Assembly (NCBI GenBank): GCA_905182985.1
Contig: CAJJDN010000008.1
Coordinates: 612,232-676,231 of the forward strand
Length of the DNA: 64,000 nt
Source of the DNA: Paramecium sonneborni
Lineage: Eukaryota > Ciliophora > Oligohymenophorea > Peniculida > Parameciidae
Direction of reading: 5' to 3'
Positions 11,837-23,054 of this stretch are shown here, piece by piece (the stretch's first letter is position 1; the number at the start of each line of letters is the position of its first letter). A program made the position numbers and the translations under genes. Below the pieces are notes generated by a model. That model was not told the DNA's origin, did no database searches, and worked only from the letters and a program-made list of their open reading frames with translations.

Positions 11837-12393
11837 ATGTCAATGAGTGAACAGAGTAAAACAGAAAATCGGATATTTGTGACTGGATACTCAACAAAAG
11901 ATAAAAATGAAGAAGATATCAAAGGTCTTTTTTCTAAGTATGGAGAAATTATTGAATTCTCTTGGAAGGGTCGTTTTTGTTTTATAGTAAAATAAGCGTC
12001 TATTTTATTAGGCTTATTCAAAAGCTGAAGAAGCTACAGAAGCAGTGAATGAAATGAACTAAAAAGATTAAGATGGAAATACTTTTGTTGTAGAGATAGC
12101 CAGAGCCAAAAAAAAAGATGGTGAATGTTATAAATGTGGGAAAATAGGCCATTTGTAAATATTTGATGAAAATTAATTAGTGCTCGAAATTGTAGATAAA
12201 AAGGAAGATCATCAAGTTCAAGCTCAAGGTATATTTAGTTATATGTAGACGTCATAAAAGAAAGGTAAAAAGACATAGAAGAAGAAGTCCATCCAGTTCA
12301 TCAAGTTCTTCTTCATCTTCATCTTCTAGAGATAGAAAGAAGAAATAAAAAAAACCAAAAAAAGGAAAAGAATCCTCATCATCAAGTGATTGA
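11837..12393 (+). CDS. SR-type splicing factor, RRM plus zinc knuckle
   Basis: Predicted 161 residues, three introns (25, 26, 20 nt). An N-terminal RRM (RIFVTGYSTKDKNEEDIKGL, then GRFCFI and FVVEIARAKK) is followed by one CCHC knuckle, CYKCGKIGHFARNC, and an Arg/Ser-rich tail ending KGKESSSSSD. This order matches SRSF7/RSZ-type pre-mRNA splicing regulators in the nucleus. The second intron interrupts the knuckle and the third (20 nt) sits at the entry to the RS tail. Head-to-head with the gene starting at 11785, 51 nt apart. Confidence 0.9.
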
Positions 12394-12462
12394 TTTAAAA
12401 AGAATTTGGATATATATCGATGATAAAAAATTATCGTGTTTTTTTCTTGTGAATAAATCAAA

Positions 12463-13569
12463 TCATTTTTTCAATGCTTATTCGTTGTCTCTCAAAATTT
12501 ATAAAGCAGTCTTTAACGAATTCAATTAACCTTCTCTTTTACTTGCATTGGATCTAAAGTTTGAATCATATAAATCTTTTTAGACTCTTATAGTTTCTAA
12601 TAATTATTAAGTATTTTCTTAATTTTTATATAATTATTTATTTCTTCTTTGAATTATTTTCTAATTATTATATATAAAATTAATATACCAAATCATTTTA
12701 TTTATTTTTTAAAGCACTAGTTGTTTTTTAATTATCTTATTCTAATTTATCTCTAACAACAGTTACTTCATTTACTAAAGCATTAAAGTTTTATTCAACT
12801 GAAGTTTGATTGGCTTCTCTATTAAGTTATCCTTCTTTTATAGATTCAATAATTTATTCAATTAATTCAATAGCTCTTTTTGCAGTAGCTTCATCGAATC
12901 TATAATTGTAATTAATCATTTATACTTAGATGAAAATTCTAATAATAATGCTAATGGATGTTTATGTCCTAATTCTTTTTTAATTTATTTAATCATTTCT
13001 TTTTTCTCACTTTCTTCTAAAAATGATCCTGTATTTGAAAGAACTGCTTTTACTAATCTATCATGTATTTCTTCTAAAGCTGCTAAAATCTTTGAACTTG
13101 CAGATTATTTTGTTTCCATAGCTTAAACTTCTTTTTATCTATTATCTCTTATTTATTCTTCTCTTTAATTTATTGTTTCTAATTGCTTTTTTACAGCTAC
13201 ACTTGTAGAAGTTAATGTAGAAATTGCTTATGTAATTTCACCAACCTTTCTGCTATTTGTTTATACTTCATTTTATATTGATGCCAAATTTGCTTCTAAT
13301 TGTTCAATACTTTATTCAAAACCAGCCATTCTTGATGCATGATCTAGATTTGCAGCATTTATTTATCCTGTCAAATCATCAACCATTTTTTATAATAATT
13401 CAAACACTCTATCCAATTATCCACCAGCCAAACTTAATTCTAACATTTCCACTAATTATGAATTATAATCATTTTAATCTAATTTATTTCTTAATTGTTA
13501 AAGTGCAGGACTCTCTGTTGCTATTGCCATTGTTACTATTACCAACACTATTAGACTTTTTGACAACAT
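12463..13569 (-). CDS. Trichocyst matrix protein
   Basis: Predicted 350 residues with two introns (26, 28 nt). A signal peptide (MLSKSLIVLVIVTMAIA) is followed by acidic, Gln-rich heptads such as QQLRNKLDQNDYNSQLVEML and RMAGFEQSIEQLEANLASIQ. Length, signal peptide and repeated coiled-coil halves match the Paramecium trichocyst matrix protein family, which is proteolytically processed and crystallises in the secretory trichocyst. A second family member lies at 20768-21890. Confidence 0.9.
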
Positions 13570-14043
13570 TTTAATCCGTTTTTATATTTATTTTTAATAA
13601 TCATTATTTTATTCACTTTTTTGCTAACTGTGTAAAAGATTGCTTTCTACTTATAATTTATGAACATTTATCTATATTCAAATTTTAATTTTATACACTA
13701 TTTATCCAGAAGGGTTTCTAATCCAAATTTTTGTATTTTTATTAAGTTTAATAACTCAAACTTATTCATTTTGGATGACTTTGCTTTAATATTAATCTCA
13801 TCTATTTTTGTAATTATAAATTATATTTTACTTATTATTAACACAACATAGTCAATCAAATACTTAAGTAGAATTATTGTTATTATATTGAATTATTGAT
13901 TCTATCGAAAATAAAGTAGAATAAAAATTAATTAGTTTTACTAAAAATGATTTTAATTAAAATACATGAAAATATACTTTTTTTAAAATTAATCTCCTTA
14001 TATATATATCAAAAATTTTCAAAAACTTAACAAGGATATTTAT
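13570..14043. other. Intergenic, no gene seen
   Basis: AT-rich upstream region of the trichocyst gene. No open frame with convincing composition and no RNA gene recognised. Confidence 0.4.
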
Positions 14044-14544
14044 TCATAATATCTCTTTATATTGTATAAGTAAATCTCTAAGGTCGTTTTCTAAGTTATT
14101 ATCCCCATTGATATATGCATTAATACAAATCTTTTCAATGTTTTCATGTATAATGAGCAATATTTATTCTATTTATTAAAACATCTATTTATATTAACCT
14201 AAATCAGCTATTATTGAATATTTCAATATATATTTTGGTAATCTATTTTTATTTTAGCTTAAAGCATCAGACAAACAAATTAGTAAATTCATATCTTATT
14301 AATTCACATAATTGGCTATGAAGCTCATTAAATCTTCATAAACTGTTGCATTCATTGTTTTTGTTTAGGAATCTAAGACAATATTGTAAGAAATTAAAGT
14401 TTATCCACCTGAATGTTTGATAATTTTTTATAGCTTATTCCTTTTTATGATCATTTCCTCTTTGTCTTAGCTTAGATTAATAGAAGCATCAACTATTTAA
14501 TTATGAATTGCTTAATTTACACAATCCAAATTTGATTTTTTCAT
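14044..14544 (-). CDS. Hypothetical helical protein
   Basis: A single intronless frame of 166 residues, starting MKKSNLDCVNQAIHNQIVDA and ending LLIQYKEIL. Predicted mostly alpha-helical, no signal peptide or membrane segment. No family recognised. Even use of amino acids and the absence of TGA over 500 bp support it as a real gene. Confidence 0.6.
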
Positions 14545-15456
14545 TTTATTTAATATCTTTAAGTAGAAAAAAAAATACATTCATTATTGGTGATATAAGT
14601 ATTTTGAGTTTTTTTTGGTAGCTGATTTTAAATACAACCAATAATGAAGTAGTTTTGATAATAGAATACAAAATATAAATTAAATAGAATAAAATTTTTA
14701 AGTTTCTAGTTTATGATCTTTAAAATTTAATATTGTTCATATATTTATCATTTAATCTAGAAAGAATTTTATTTCCTTTTTTTTTTAAATATAGGAAAAC
14801 TGTAATCTTTTATTATTAGCGAGATATCAAATCAAATAAGATAAAATGAATAATAAAAGGTATTTTGGAAATATTTAAGTGAATTTTGAAGAGATTTTGA
14901 AAAAATTTCAATTAAAATATATTTGAGTATTATGTTAAAAGGAAAATTTTCTTTAATTTAACAGGGAGAATAGTACAAAAACTTATACAAAATTGTCTTA
15001 TCATTATTTAGAGATATTATAATAAATATTTTGAATTGAAATATTAGAAAGTTGATATAGAGATATTTTTTGATTATTTTTATGAATAAATAGTTATGAG
15101 AGAAAAATTTAATACGATAAAGGGAATTTGATTTTATTAATCTCAGAAAGTTTACGTAAGCTTAATTATAAATTATTTAATTCTTTTTTTATTTCAATAT
15201 TATAGAGACTTTATAAAATTGCTGAATCATTTTTGAATAATTTAATATTTTAAAAATAAATTAAAATTTTAAATTTTTATATTAAGAAGCAAAATAGTCA
15301 ACAGATAATCTATTTTATAAAATTGATACATAAACTTCCTAAAAATTGTTATTTTATGTATTTTAGAATCATTCCTTGAAATTCTAGATAATTTTATTAT
15401 GTTATTCAAGAATTTCTCAAGAATTTAATAAATAATACAAAAAGACATTACATTTG
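14545..15456. other. Intergenic, very AT-rich
   Basis: About 900 bp between divergent genes. Homopolymer-rich; I see no gene, RNA or repeat in it. Confidence 0.4.
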
Positions 15457-15999
15457 ATGGGTTCTAAACCTTGTTGTTATGAATCTCCAAAAAATTCAAT
15501 TTAAGAAATCAAGATAATAATTCATTAGCTTAGCTAGATTCCTGCTAATGCTCCATAAAAACCTATTCCATTGTAAATGATGAAATCACTTAAAGAAGAG
15601 GATGATTTTGGATTATTTTTAGTAATGGAATAATATGAGCGATTACTTGTTAAACAAAATAAGAGAATCAAATCTTCCTCTGCTTCTTATTAAATTTAGA
15701 CTGAAACGAAAGACTTTACAACTTAATATAACTTTAAAAAACATAAAGGAATGGTTGATCTCAAAAAATCAAGATCTTTAACTAACACAAAAATATCAAC
15801 ATCAAGTTAAAGATCTGCAATAAAAAGTATACTGAAAAAGAAATCAGCTCAAAATTAAATGTTTTATAAATAATAAATTTCTGCTCCACAGAGATCAATA
15901 AAAAGTGTACATTTTGACCCTGTTTAGAGTCCAAAAAATACTATTTAAAGATAATCACTATTTGCCAAAAAGAAAGTTTATTTAAAGTCCTACTTATGA
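15457..15999 (+). CDS. Acylated Ser/Lys-rich hypothetical protein
   Basis: Intronless frame of 180 residues starting MGSKPCCYESPKNS, a strong N-myristoylation and palmitoylation signal. The remainder is basic and serine-rich with RSxxK-like phosphosite patterns (for example KKSRSLTNTKISTSSQRSA). Likely membrane-anchored and disordered, a possible kinase substrate. No domain recognised. Confidence 0.65.
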
Positions 16000-16675
16000 A
16001 ATCTTTAATGGATTTATTATGTCCCTTATTAAAATATGATAACTAATAAAATTTATGTTAATATTTCAAAATAATTTCTTTGAAAATTAAATAAGGTATC
16101 TGAATTTCCCTTTAACTAATTCTTTAAAGCACTTTTTAATAAATTTTACTTTTAATTAAATCAATTATCAAATTATGTCTATAATTAAGAATTTTGAACA
16201 AAAGAAGTTCAGAGCAATGTCTTAAGTTGAAAATATAAAGTGTGATCATTTGTTTTAAATTATAAAAGACTCTAAATAATTTCTTTATAAGAATGCAAGA
16301 TTGAGTTCTAATTATAGATGAAAATAAAGTAAAAATTACTATTAATTTAATATAAAATTGAAAAAATGATTAGAAAATGATTATTTAATTTCTAAAAGAT
16401 TTTAACAATTTTAAGAGATTAAAAATAAAAATAAATAAATCTCAAGATTATTTTAAATAAAAGATTTTAAGAGAATTGAAATATAGATTTATAATAATAA
16501 TAAATTTAAAAAAGTGTATAAATAATATTGAAATGTTTGTGAAATATGAATTTAATAGCTGATAGTATATAGAAAATTTTATTATTAGATTGGAGATGTA
16601 AATGTAATTATGTCAATCCTAAATAAAAAAGTAGTATATGATATTATATAATAAAATTAATTAATTAAAATATCT
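16000..16675. other. Intergenic with one possible tiny ORF
   Basis: AT-rich stretch. It holds the 48-residue ORF listed at 16175 and nothing else that I recognise. Confidence 0.4.
16175..16321 (+). CDS. Possible small protein
   Basis: A 48-residue frame starting MSIIKNFEQKKFRAMSQ and ending SSNYR before TGA. Composition looks coding, but the length is short enough for chance in AT-rich DNA read with one stop codon. Confidence 0.25.
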
Positions 16676-17858
16676 ATGTATAGGTTTAGATAGCTTTGGA
16701 AATTCAGCACACTCTAATTTCATAAAGGAGTTAGTGAATATTAGAATGTATCTGAAAATGTTGTATTGAGAGGAGTAACAATTAAAGGTAGATATAATGA
16801 TTTACCAAATTTGTTATTCTTTACAGAAGTATGTGATCCTGTTGAAAATTGGATTCCATTCTTTAGTGATCCAAACAATAAAGTAGAATTCAAAATATAA
16901 TACATAGATTCTAGATTATAGAAATGTGCATATATTGAGTCCAAGAAATTTTGGTACATCAGATAAACATTATTCATTTGATGTTCAAGATTTAGCAAAT
17001 GATGTTGTCAGATATATGTATTATAACAAAATTTCAATGGCTACATTAAGTGGACATGGATTTGGAGCTAAAGTAGCTTTGGCAGCAGGATGTTATCATC
17101 CAGAAAGAACAACTGGTGTATTTTGTATAGATTATTCTCCAATGGATTAAAGATATCATGAATCATTCACAGAATTTAGAGGATATATATCTAAACTTTA
17201 ATAAATAAATACTAAAGAATTAACAAAATCATAAATTGAATAGTATTTAAAAGATAACATAGAAGTATTCAAATTGAATTACTTAGTGTGTTAAATGGAG
17301 ATCAATTTTTAGTGATAATCTTATTAAATTACCATCTGGTTAATGGGATTGGAAATTTGCATTAAAATTCTTGCATGAGAATGTTTCATTTAATAAAGCT
17401 GATTCTATAGCATTTTGGCCAGTTAAAGCAGGTCTCTTTACAGGCAGAGCACATTTTGCATTTCCTGAATTTTCTAGATGGGTTCATCTTGGAACTAATA
17501 CTCTACCTATGTTGAAAGTATGTCCATAAGTAAGAGGATTTGGACATGATGTTCATTCTGTTTAAGGAGATAATAATACATTAAATCATTGGATTTATGA
17601 ATTTGATAATTAATCTTTTGTCTTTGCAAGTAGATTTACAAAGTAATTTAATCTTTTTTATATAGATTTTTATCTATGTATGATGGAGTTCATTTATTAT
17701 TAAAAGATAGAACTGAAGTAGGAAAAGAATTTGTACCATCTATTATATATTCTAAAAAAGATCCTAATCATATATATTCTGACTATTCTCCTGCTCATTA
17801 TTATCATAATTGGAGATTTAACAATGTCTATAAAAACTTAGACACACCAAATAAATGA
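16676..17858 (+). CDS. Alpha/beta hydrolase, ABHD11-like, nucleophile Ser missing
   Basis: Predicted 370 residues with three introns (25, 22, 23 nt). The N-terminus MYRFRQLWKFSTLQF resembles a mitochondrial presequence. The core reads LDYRNVHILSPRNFGTSD, then LSGHGFGAKVALAAGC and GVFCIDYSPMD, matching the ABHD11-type fold. In that family the elbow is G-H-S-M-G-G; here it is G-H-G-F-G, so the nucleophilic Ser is replaced by Gly and ordinary esterase activity is unlikely. A role as a structural or binding protein in mitochondria is inference. Converges on FAHD1, 43 nt away. Confidence 0.85.
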
Positions 17859-17901
17859 AAAATAATATCAAAATATATATATTCCATAATATCTATACCA
17901 A

Positions 17902-18598
17902 TCATTAAATCAACAAATCAATTTATGCCAATATTGTATCATTTTATTTCAACATTCCAATTAATTAATCAGCTTCTTTTAATGGACCTACACCATGAGG
18001 AGTTCCTGTTAATATCAAATCACCAGGATTTAAAGTCATAAATTTAGAAATATAACAAATTAAATCTGCAATCTTGTAATACATAGAACTTGTTTTATCT
18101 TTTTAAACTATATTATTATTAATTCTTAATTCCAATGTTAAATCATATGGATCTTAGATTTTTTCCTTTCCTATCAAATTACTTATAGGAAAAAAGAGAT
18201 CCTAACCTTTTGATAAATCCCATGGAAATCCTTACTTCTTAAAATGGGCTTAAAGCTCTCTATCTGTTAAATCCAAAGCAAGAAAATATCCTCCTACATA
18301 TTCATTCCAATCCTCTTTTTTAATATTCTTTCCTTATTTGCTAATCATGAAACCAAGCTTAATTTATAATATATTTATATACTTCAATCTCATGATGTAT
18401 TTCATGACCAAGCTCAGGTAATTTTAATACTTATGCTTTATCAACCAAAAATATAGAAGTAAATGGTTTTTGAAATATTATAGGCTCTTTTGGTGGTTCA
18501 TCTCCTCCCATTTCCTACACGTGTTTTACATAATTTTTTCCCACTGCCAATATTTTTGGATTATTTGGATTTACTATTTTCTTAAATAATTCTTCCAT
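17902..18598 (-). CDS. FAHD1: Fumarylacetoacetate hydrolase-domain protein (acylpyruvase/oxaloacetate decarboxylase)
   Basis: Predicted 223 residues, essentially the size of human FAHD1. One 25-nt intron ends TTAAG. Family motifs in order: [15 protein letters not shown], the metal-binding E-x-E in [24 protein letters not shown], and [15 protein letters not shown] near the C-terminus. FAHD1 enzymes cleave acylpyruvates and decarboxylate oxaloacetate in mitochondria. All metal ligands expected appear present, so the enzyme looks active. Confidence 0.94.
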
Positions 18599-18712
18599 TA
18601 TAATTGTTAATCAATTTGATTAATAATAATAATTATTATTTAAAATTCTTACGCTAATTAAGCTTCAAAATTCAATAAATTATATTTTTTTTTATAAAAC
18701 TAAATTTATCAC

Positions 18713-19039
18713 ATGACTCAAGCACACAAAAATAAACATACATTTCTAAGCAATTATATATTTCTGTTATTAAAAGTATTATAATTTATAAATTTAAGAG
18801 ATCTTAGATCAATTAGTTTGCAAAGTAAGGGAAATATTTTGAGTAAGGATCGAAGAAATTTATATATTATAATACTAAAAACAATAAGATTTGAAGATAT
18901 TTAATTTGAATAACAAATTGAAAGAGTCAATAATACAGTAAGAGGAAAAGTTTTATCTGTTCATAATGTGGTCATTAAAGTGATTTTAAAAACGCATGAA
19001 CACTTTTTAAGTAAAAACTTAGCAATGAATACATATTGA
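18713..19039 (+). CDS. Possible basic hypothetical protein
   Basis: A 108-residue frame from MTQAHKNKHTFLSNYI to NLAMNTY, TGA at 19037. Two downstream frames stay open to 19400-19422 and also look coding, so further exons are possible, but no standard short intron connects them unambiguously. No family recognised. Confidence 0.4.
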
Positions 19040-19455
19040 AATACAATTATTAAAGTATCACATAAAAAATCAATTTAAGCAATAATCTTAATTAGACTAC
19101 ACAAAATAAAACAATTATAAAACTAAAAGTATCATAAAATCAATCTTTAAATTTAATTAGATAAATAAATATAATCAAACTCCAATTACTATTTCAAATA
19201 TAGTCGATATAAAATTGAAATTCAAAAAGAATTTAAAAGCCAAACATGTTATATTAAGATAATATTTATCAAGAACAAAATAATATTATGTAAAATAATA
19301 TCATCTTACTTCGAATATTCAAGACAATAACACTCCAATATAAAAAACATTACCCCTCCTTAAGATTTTAACTTAAAACAAAAGAAATCTGTTTGATTAT
19401 AAATTTTATTGATTTAATAAAATTATTTATTTTTTTCAATCTTACTTATAAAATT
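19040..19455. other. Open but unassigned stretch
   Basis: Two overlapping plus-strand frames stay open to about 19400 and 19422. This may be the 3' part of the gene at 18713 or chance. No RNA gene recognised. Confidence 0.35.
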
Positions 19456-20620
19456 ATGATGAATTAAACCTAAAGAAATAGGTATTTATTTGTAAATATT
19501 TTAAAATAGAGCAAACAGTCAAAAAGATTAGATAACAAAAAAAAACATTCGAAAATATAGCTCTGACTATAGTGATTCTGATGTTTCTGATCTGGAATGC
19601 TAAGTTAAAAAAAGAATTGTGAAAATTTGGACTCCTGATGAAGATGAAATGTTACAGAAATTTTATGAAAAATATTAGGGTAATTGGACTTAAATTGCAT
19701 AATCTATACCTAATAGAAATCCATCCTAATGTTCCTAAAGATGGAAGAGAATTAATCCAAATAGAGTAAATATAATTTACTAATTAAAGATAAGATCAAG
19801 AAGATAATGGACAGAAGAAGAGGATCAAAAAGTACTAAATTTAATTAAGAAATTTGGAAAGAATTGGAAAGCCATTGAAAACCATATGTATGGAAGAAAT
19901 GGAAAATAAATTAGAGAAAGATTTATAAATAAATTAGATTAAACGATTAATCATAACGCATTTACATTAGAAGAAGATGAAAAGATTGTAAATTTATATT
20001 TAAACATGGGTCCAAAATGGAGTGAAATATCAAAATTACTTAAAGGAAGACCTGTAAATATTTATTACAATTTATAAAGGAAAATATGATTAAAAATAGA
20101 TTTTATTCTCATATCAAAAAGCACTATAACATTTAATAATAGAATTCAGAGTTTGATGAAAATGTTATACTTAATAATCAATTTGAATCTAATAGTTCAC
20201 AATTAGATTAATAAAAATAAGATGAATAAAAATTAGAAACAATTCATAGTTAATTTGAATTAGAAGGTTCATTCTTTTCTAATTTAATAAATAATAATCA
20301 TATACTATTACCTTAATTTAAAAGTTTAATACAAGGAGGTATATAAGATATTTAAATTAGAATCTTTAATTTCGAATGCTGAATCAATAATAAATAAACA
20401 AGAAATAAGCATGGAACAAAAATAAATTTACAGAATGGATACTTCTGGAGTAGGGTCTCATATTTATTAAGATATTTCAATGCCTCATTCTGATATTTAT
20501 GAAGAATTAGATTCAAGCATTAAAAAAACGCCATAATATATAAAAACTGATAGTGATAATGAAGAAAAACAAAATTAATTATAAGATCAAATTATAAAAA
20601 TGAGTATAGAATAAGACTGA
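19456..20620 (+). CDS. Three-repeat MYB transcription factor
   Basis: Predicted 354 residues, four introns (28, 24, 26, 22 nt; the second and third end in AAAG). After a Ser/Asp-rich leader come three MYB repeats: IWTPDEDEMLQKFYEKYQGN, RQWTEEEDQKVLNLIKKFGK and FTLEEDEKIVNLYLNMGPKW, each with its regularly spaced Trp or aromatic residues. The tail is long, Gln- and Ser-rich. Animal and protist 3R-MYB proteins control cell-cycle genes; nuclear location and DNA binding are expected. The second intron (24 nt) has no in-frame TGA, so its removal is likely but not certain. Confidence 0.92.
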
Positions 20621-20767
20621 ATGCATAATTATAATGGATTGTTTTAACAATCTTATTATTTGAGAAATCAAAATTTTATAATAAAAATAATATTCTTTAT
20701 TCTCTTATTATTTTAATAATAAATATATAATTTTAAGTTAATGTAGATATGAAGAGTGTTGATATAA

Positions 20768-21890
20768 TCAAACTCCTTTTTTTTACAAAAATTCCTCAGC
20801 TTAAGCAATTTTTTGATGATATAACATTGTAATTTCAATAATAATTTAGTTTTCTTCATGTCTTTTTTATTTCTCCATTATATACTTTGCTTTTTATTAA
20901 TTATAAGCATCTAAAAATAGAGAATATAAATAATTACTTTATGTCTATTATAAAATTCTTTGAGTATTTCCTAATATTTTTTCACATTAACTTACAACAT
21001 CTTATGCTAATTCTTTATCATCTTCTAAACTATTTAAAAATTTCATTCTGCTATCATATTCTTATTTTAAGAGAACCTGTTCATTTAATAAATTTCTTCT
21101 ATAATCTACAAAATCATTAGCTGAAGTAATTTCTTATTCTTCTAATGTTTTAATGTGTTCTTATATTTTAGAAATTAATCCTTAAACTTTTCCTACAATT
21201 TCTGAAACAACTTAATTAGCTTAATCTTCTTATGAGATCTCTAAAATCTTATTGAATATTATACCGACTTAAGAGAATACTTCTTTATGATCTATCATAT
21301 TTGTATATATTGCTAATTTAGAAGTATATTCTTATGCTTCTTCTTTTTATAAAAATGCATTTTATTCTTTAAGTTATAGATCTCCATTTACCCATTCTAA
21401 AACATTTAATGCTTCTCTATAATCTCTTAATGCATCAATAAATAATGAATTTGCTTCGCATCTTTATTCAGCTAAATCTTCTAATTTCATATCATTTGAC
21501 TTTCTTCTTTTTTCATTCCAATTCAAATAATCAGTTGTTTATGCAATTTTATCATCTACTGCTTCTAAATCTTCTGAATTCTTTTACAATGATTCATTAT
21601 TTTCTTTCATTATTCCAGTAAATGCTGCACAATCATTCAATACACCTCCTTCATATTCTTAGAATGCTTTATCTGCCTATTCTCTACTATTAAAGATCTC
21701 ATACTTTTCTATCTAATTCTTCATTAGCATTTTTTAGGTCTTCTAATAATTACAATACGGCTTATATTGCATCTCTTGCTGTCCCTAATTCAGTTCCAGT
21801 GCTTATTAAATTTAAAAATTCAGGATTGAATTTATGTTATTGCTAACAAATGATAATTGTTATAAAAGTTAATCCTATTACAAGTCTCAT
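20768..21890 (-). CDS. Trichocyst matrix protein with one-base frame shift
   Basis: Signal peptide MRLVIGLTFITIIIC, then helical, acidic segments (DAIQAVLQLLEDLKNANEEL; KSNDMKLEDLAEQRCEANSL; DFVDYRRNLLNEQVLLKQEY) typical of the family. Total length is 1123 bp, one base more than a multiple of three: the frame shifts at about 21713 next to an A-run, between NEELD and KYEIFNSREQADK. No standard intron fixes it. Either a sequencing indel or a young pseudogene; the rest is intact at about 373 residues, as expected for the family. Paralogue of 12463-13569. Confidence 0.82.
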
Positions 21891-22294
21891 TTCCGTTTTT
21901 ATTTCTGATATATATTAATATAAATTAAATTTAATCAATATAATTATAGTTAATATTATTCAATTCTTTATATGGTAGTAGAATTTATAATCATCAATAT
22001 ATTATACATATAATCATAAAGTAAACCTTTCAAAAATTAATGTCTCATTTCATTACTTATTATTTTATTATTTTAAAAATAAACTCATAAACTCTTTTTT
22101 CAAATATAAAGTTTATTATTTTTATATTAATTTTAGAATTCTAATTTCTATCAGAATAATAATTTCTTTTAATCCTATCATCAATTCTTTAGGATTTCTT
22201 CTATAATAATAAAAATGTATATGGTTTTCTTTTTTTAATTAACTCCATTTTTTAGATTTTAAAACTAAATTTATTATTATAAATAAATTTTACA
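21891..22294. promoter_or_regulatory. Divergent intergenic region
   Basis: About 400 bp separating the trichocyst gene from a plus-strand gene; presumably both promoters. No motif recognised. Confidence 0.35.
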
Positions 22295-22679
22295 ATGGAA
22301 TCGCAATAAGGCTTACGGAAAGACTATGATAATTCAAGTTTTTGGGAGCCCAAATATTTTCTAATGGCTATGATCTTTTGCTTTTTAATCTATTTTTTTT
22401 TGAAAAATAATAACAGAAGAGAGCCTATTAAGGTAAATAATATCTGATTTTCATTAGGATAGAGTATGGAGAAAATTTGCTTTTTCATATTAAGAGATGA
22501 TGAATACATTTGATAATTCTGAGAAGGAACTTCTTAAGCATACTTTTCATAATACTATTTTTAATACAAAACCTTCTCTAGTCAATAAAGATATAAGAAA
22601 AACAAGCAAAAAGGCTTGTAATGTGTCTTTTGATTTAGATAAAAATGAAACTCATATGTTTTAATACAATGGGTATTGA
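22295..22679 (+). CDS. Small single-pass membrane protein
   Basis: Predicted 119 residues with one 25-nt intron. Starts MESQQGLRKDYDNSSFWEPK, then one hydrophobic span (YFLMAMIFCFLIYFFL) followed by Lys/Asn-rich sequence. N-terminus outside or lumenal and basic side cytosolic by the positive-inside rule. No family recognised. Confidence 0.6.
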
Positions 22680-23054
22680 ATGTAATTATTTTTTGAGAAT
22701 TCATTAATTAAATAAATGTTAAATATATTAATTTTTCTTGATAATCACTTTGAAATAATAATTATTGAATATTTTTCATTATTTTTGTAAATGAAACCAC
22801 AAAATACATATTTTTTTTGTTTTCAAATTATCTAATACATTAAATCAGCCTATGTTTATTTTTTCAGCCTTTTCAATTTGAACTAGAATTCATTTTGACT
22901 TATAAATCAACTTATTTTAAGAAATTCTAAAATTTACTAACTTAAATAAAATTCAATTTAGATGCAACTTTAAAAATTATAAAAACAAATAATAGATGAT
23001 GATAATTTTTTTTATTTGCTAAATTTACAAAAATAATAAAGAAATTTTAATTTT
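22680..23054. other. Intergenic, no gene seen
   Basis: AT-rich upstream region of the histidine kinase gene. Nothing recognised. Confidence 0.35.

Noticed and set aside
13257..13574. Plus-strand 105-codon hydrophobic frame
   Set aside because: Antisense shadow of the trichocyst matrix protein.
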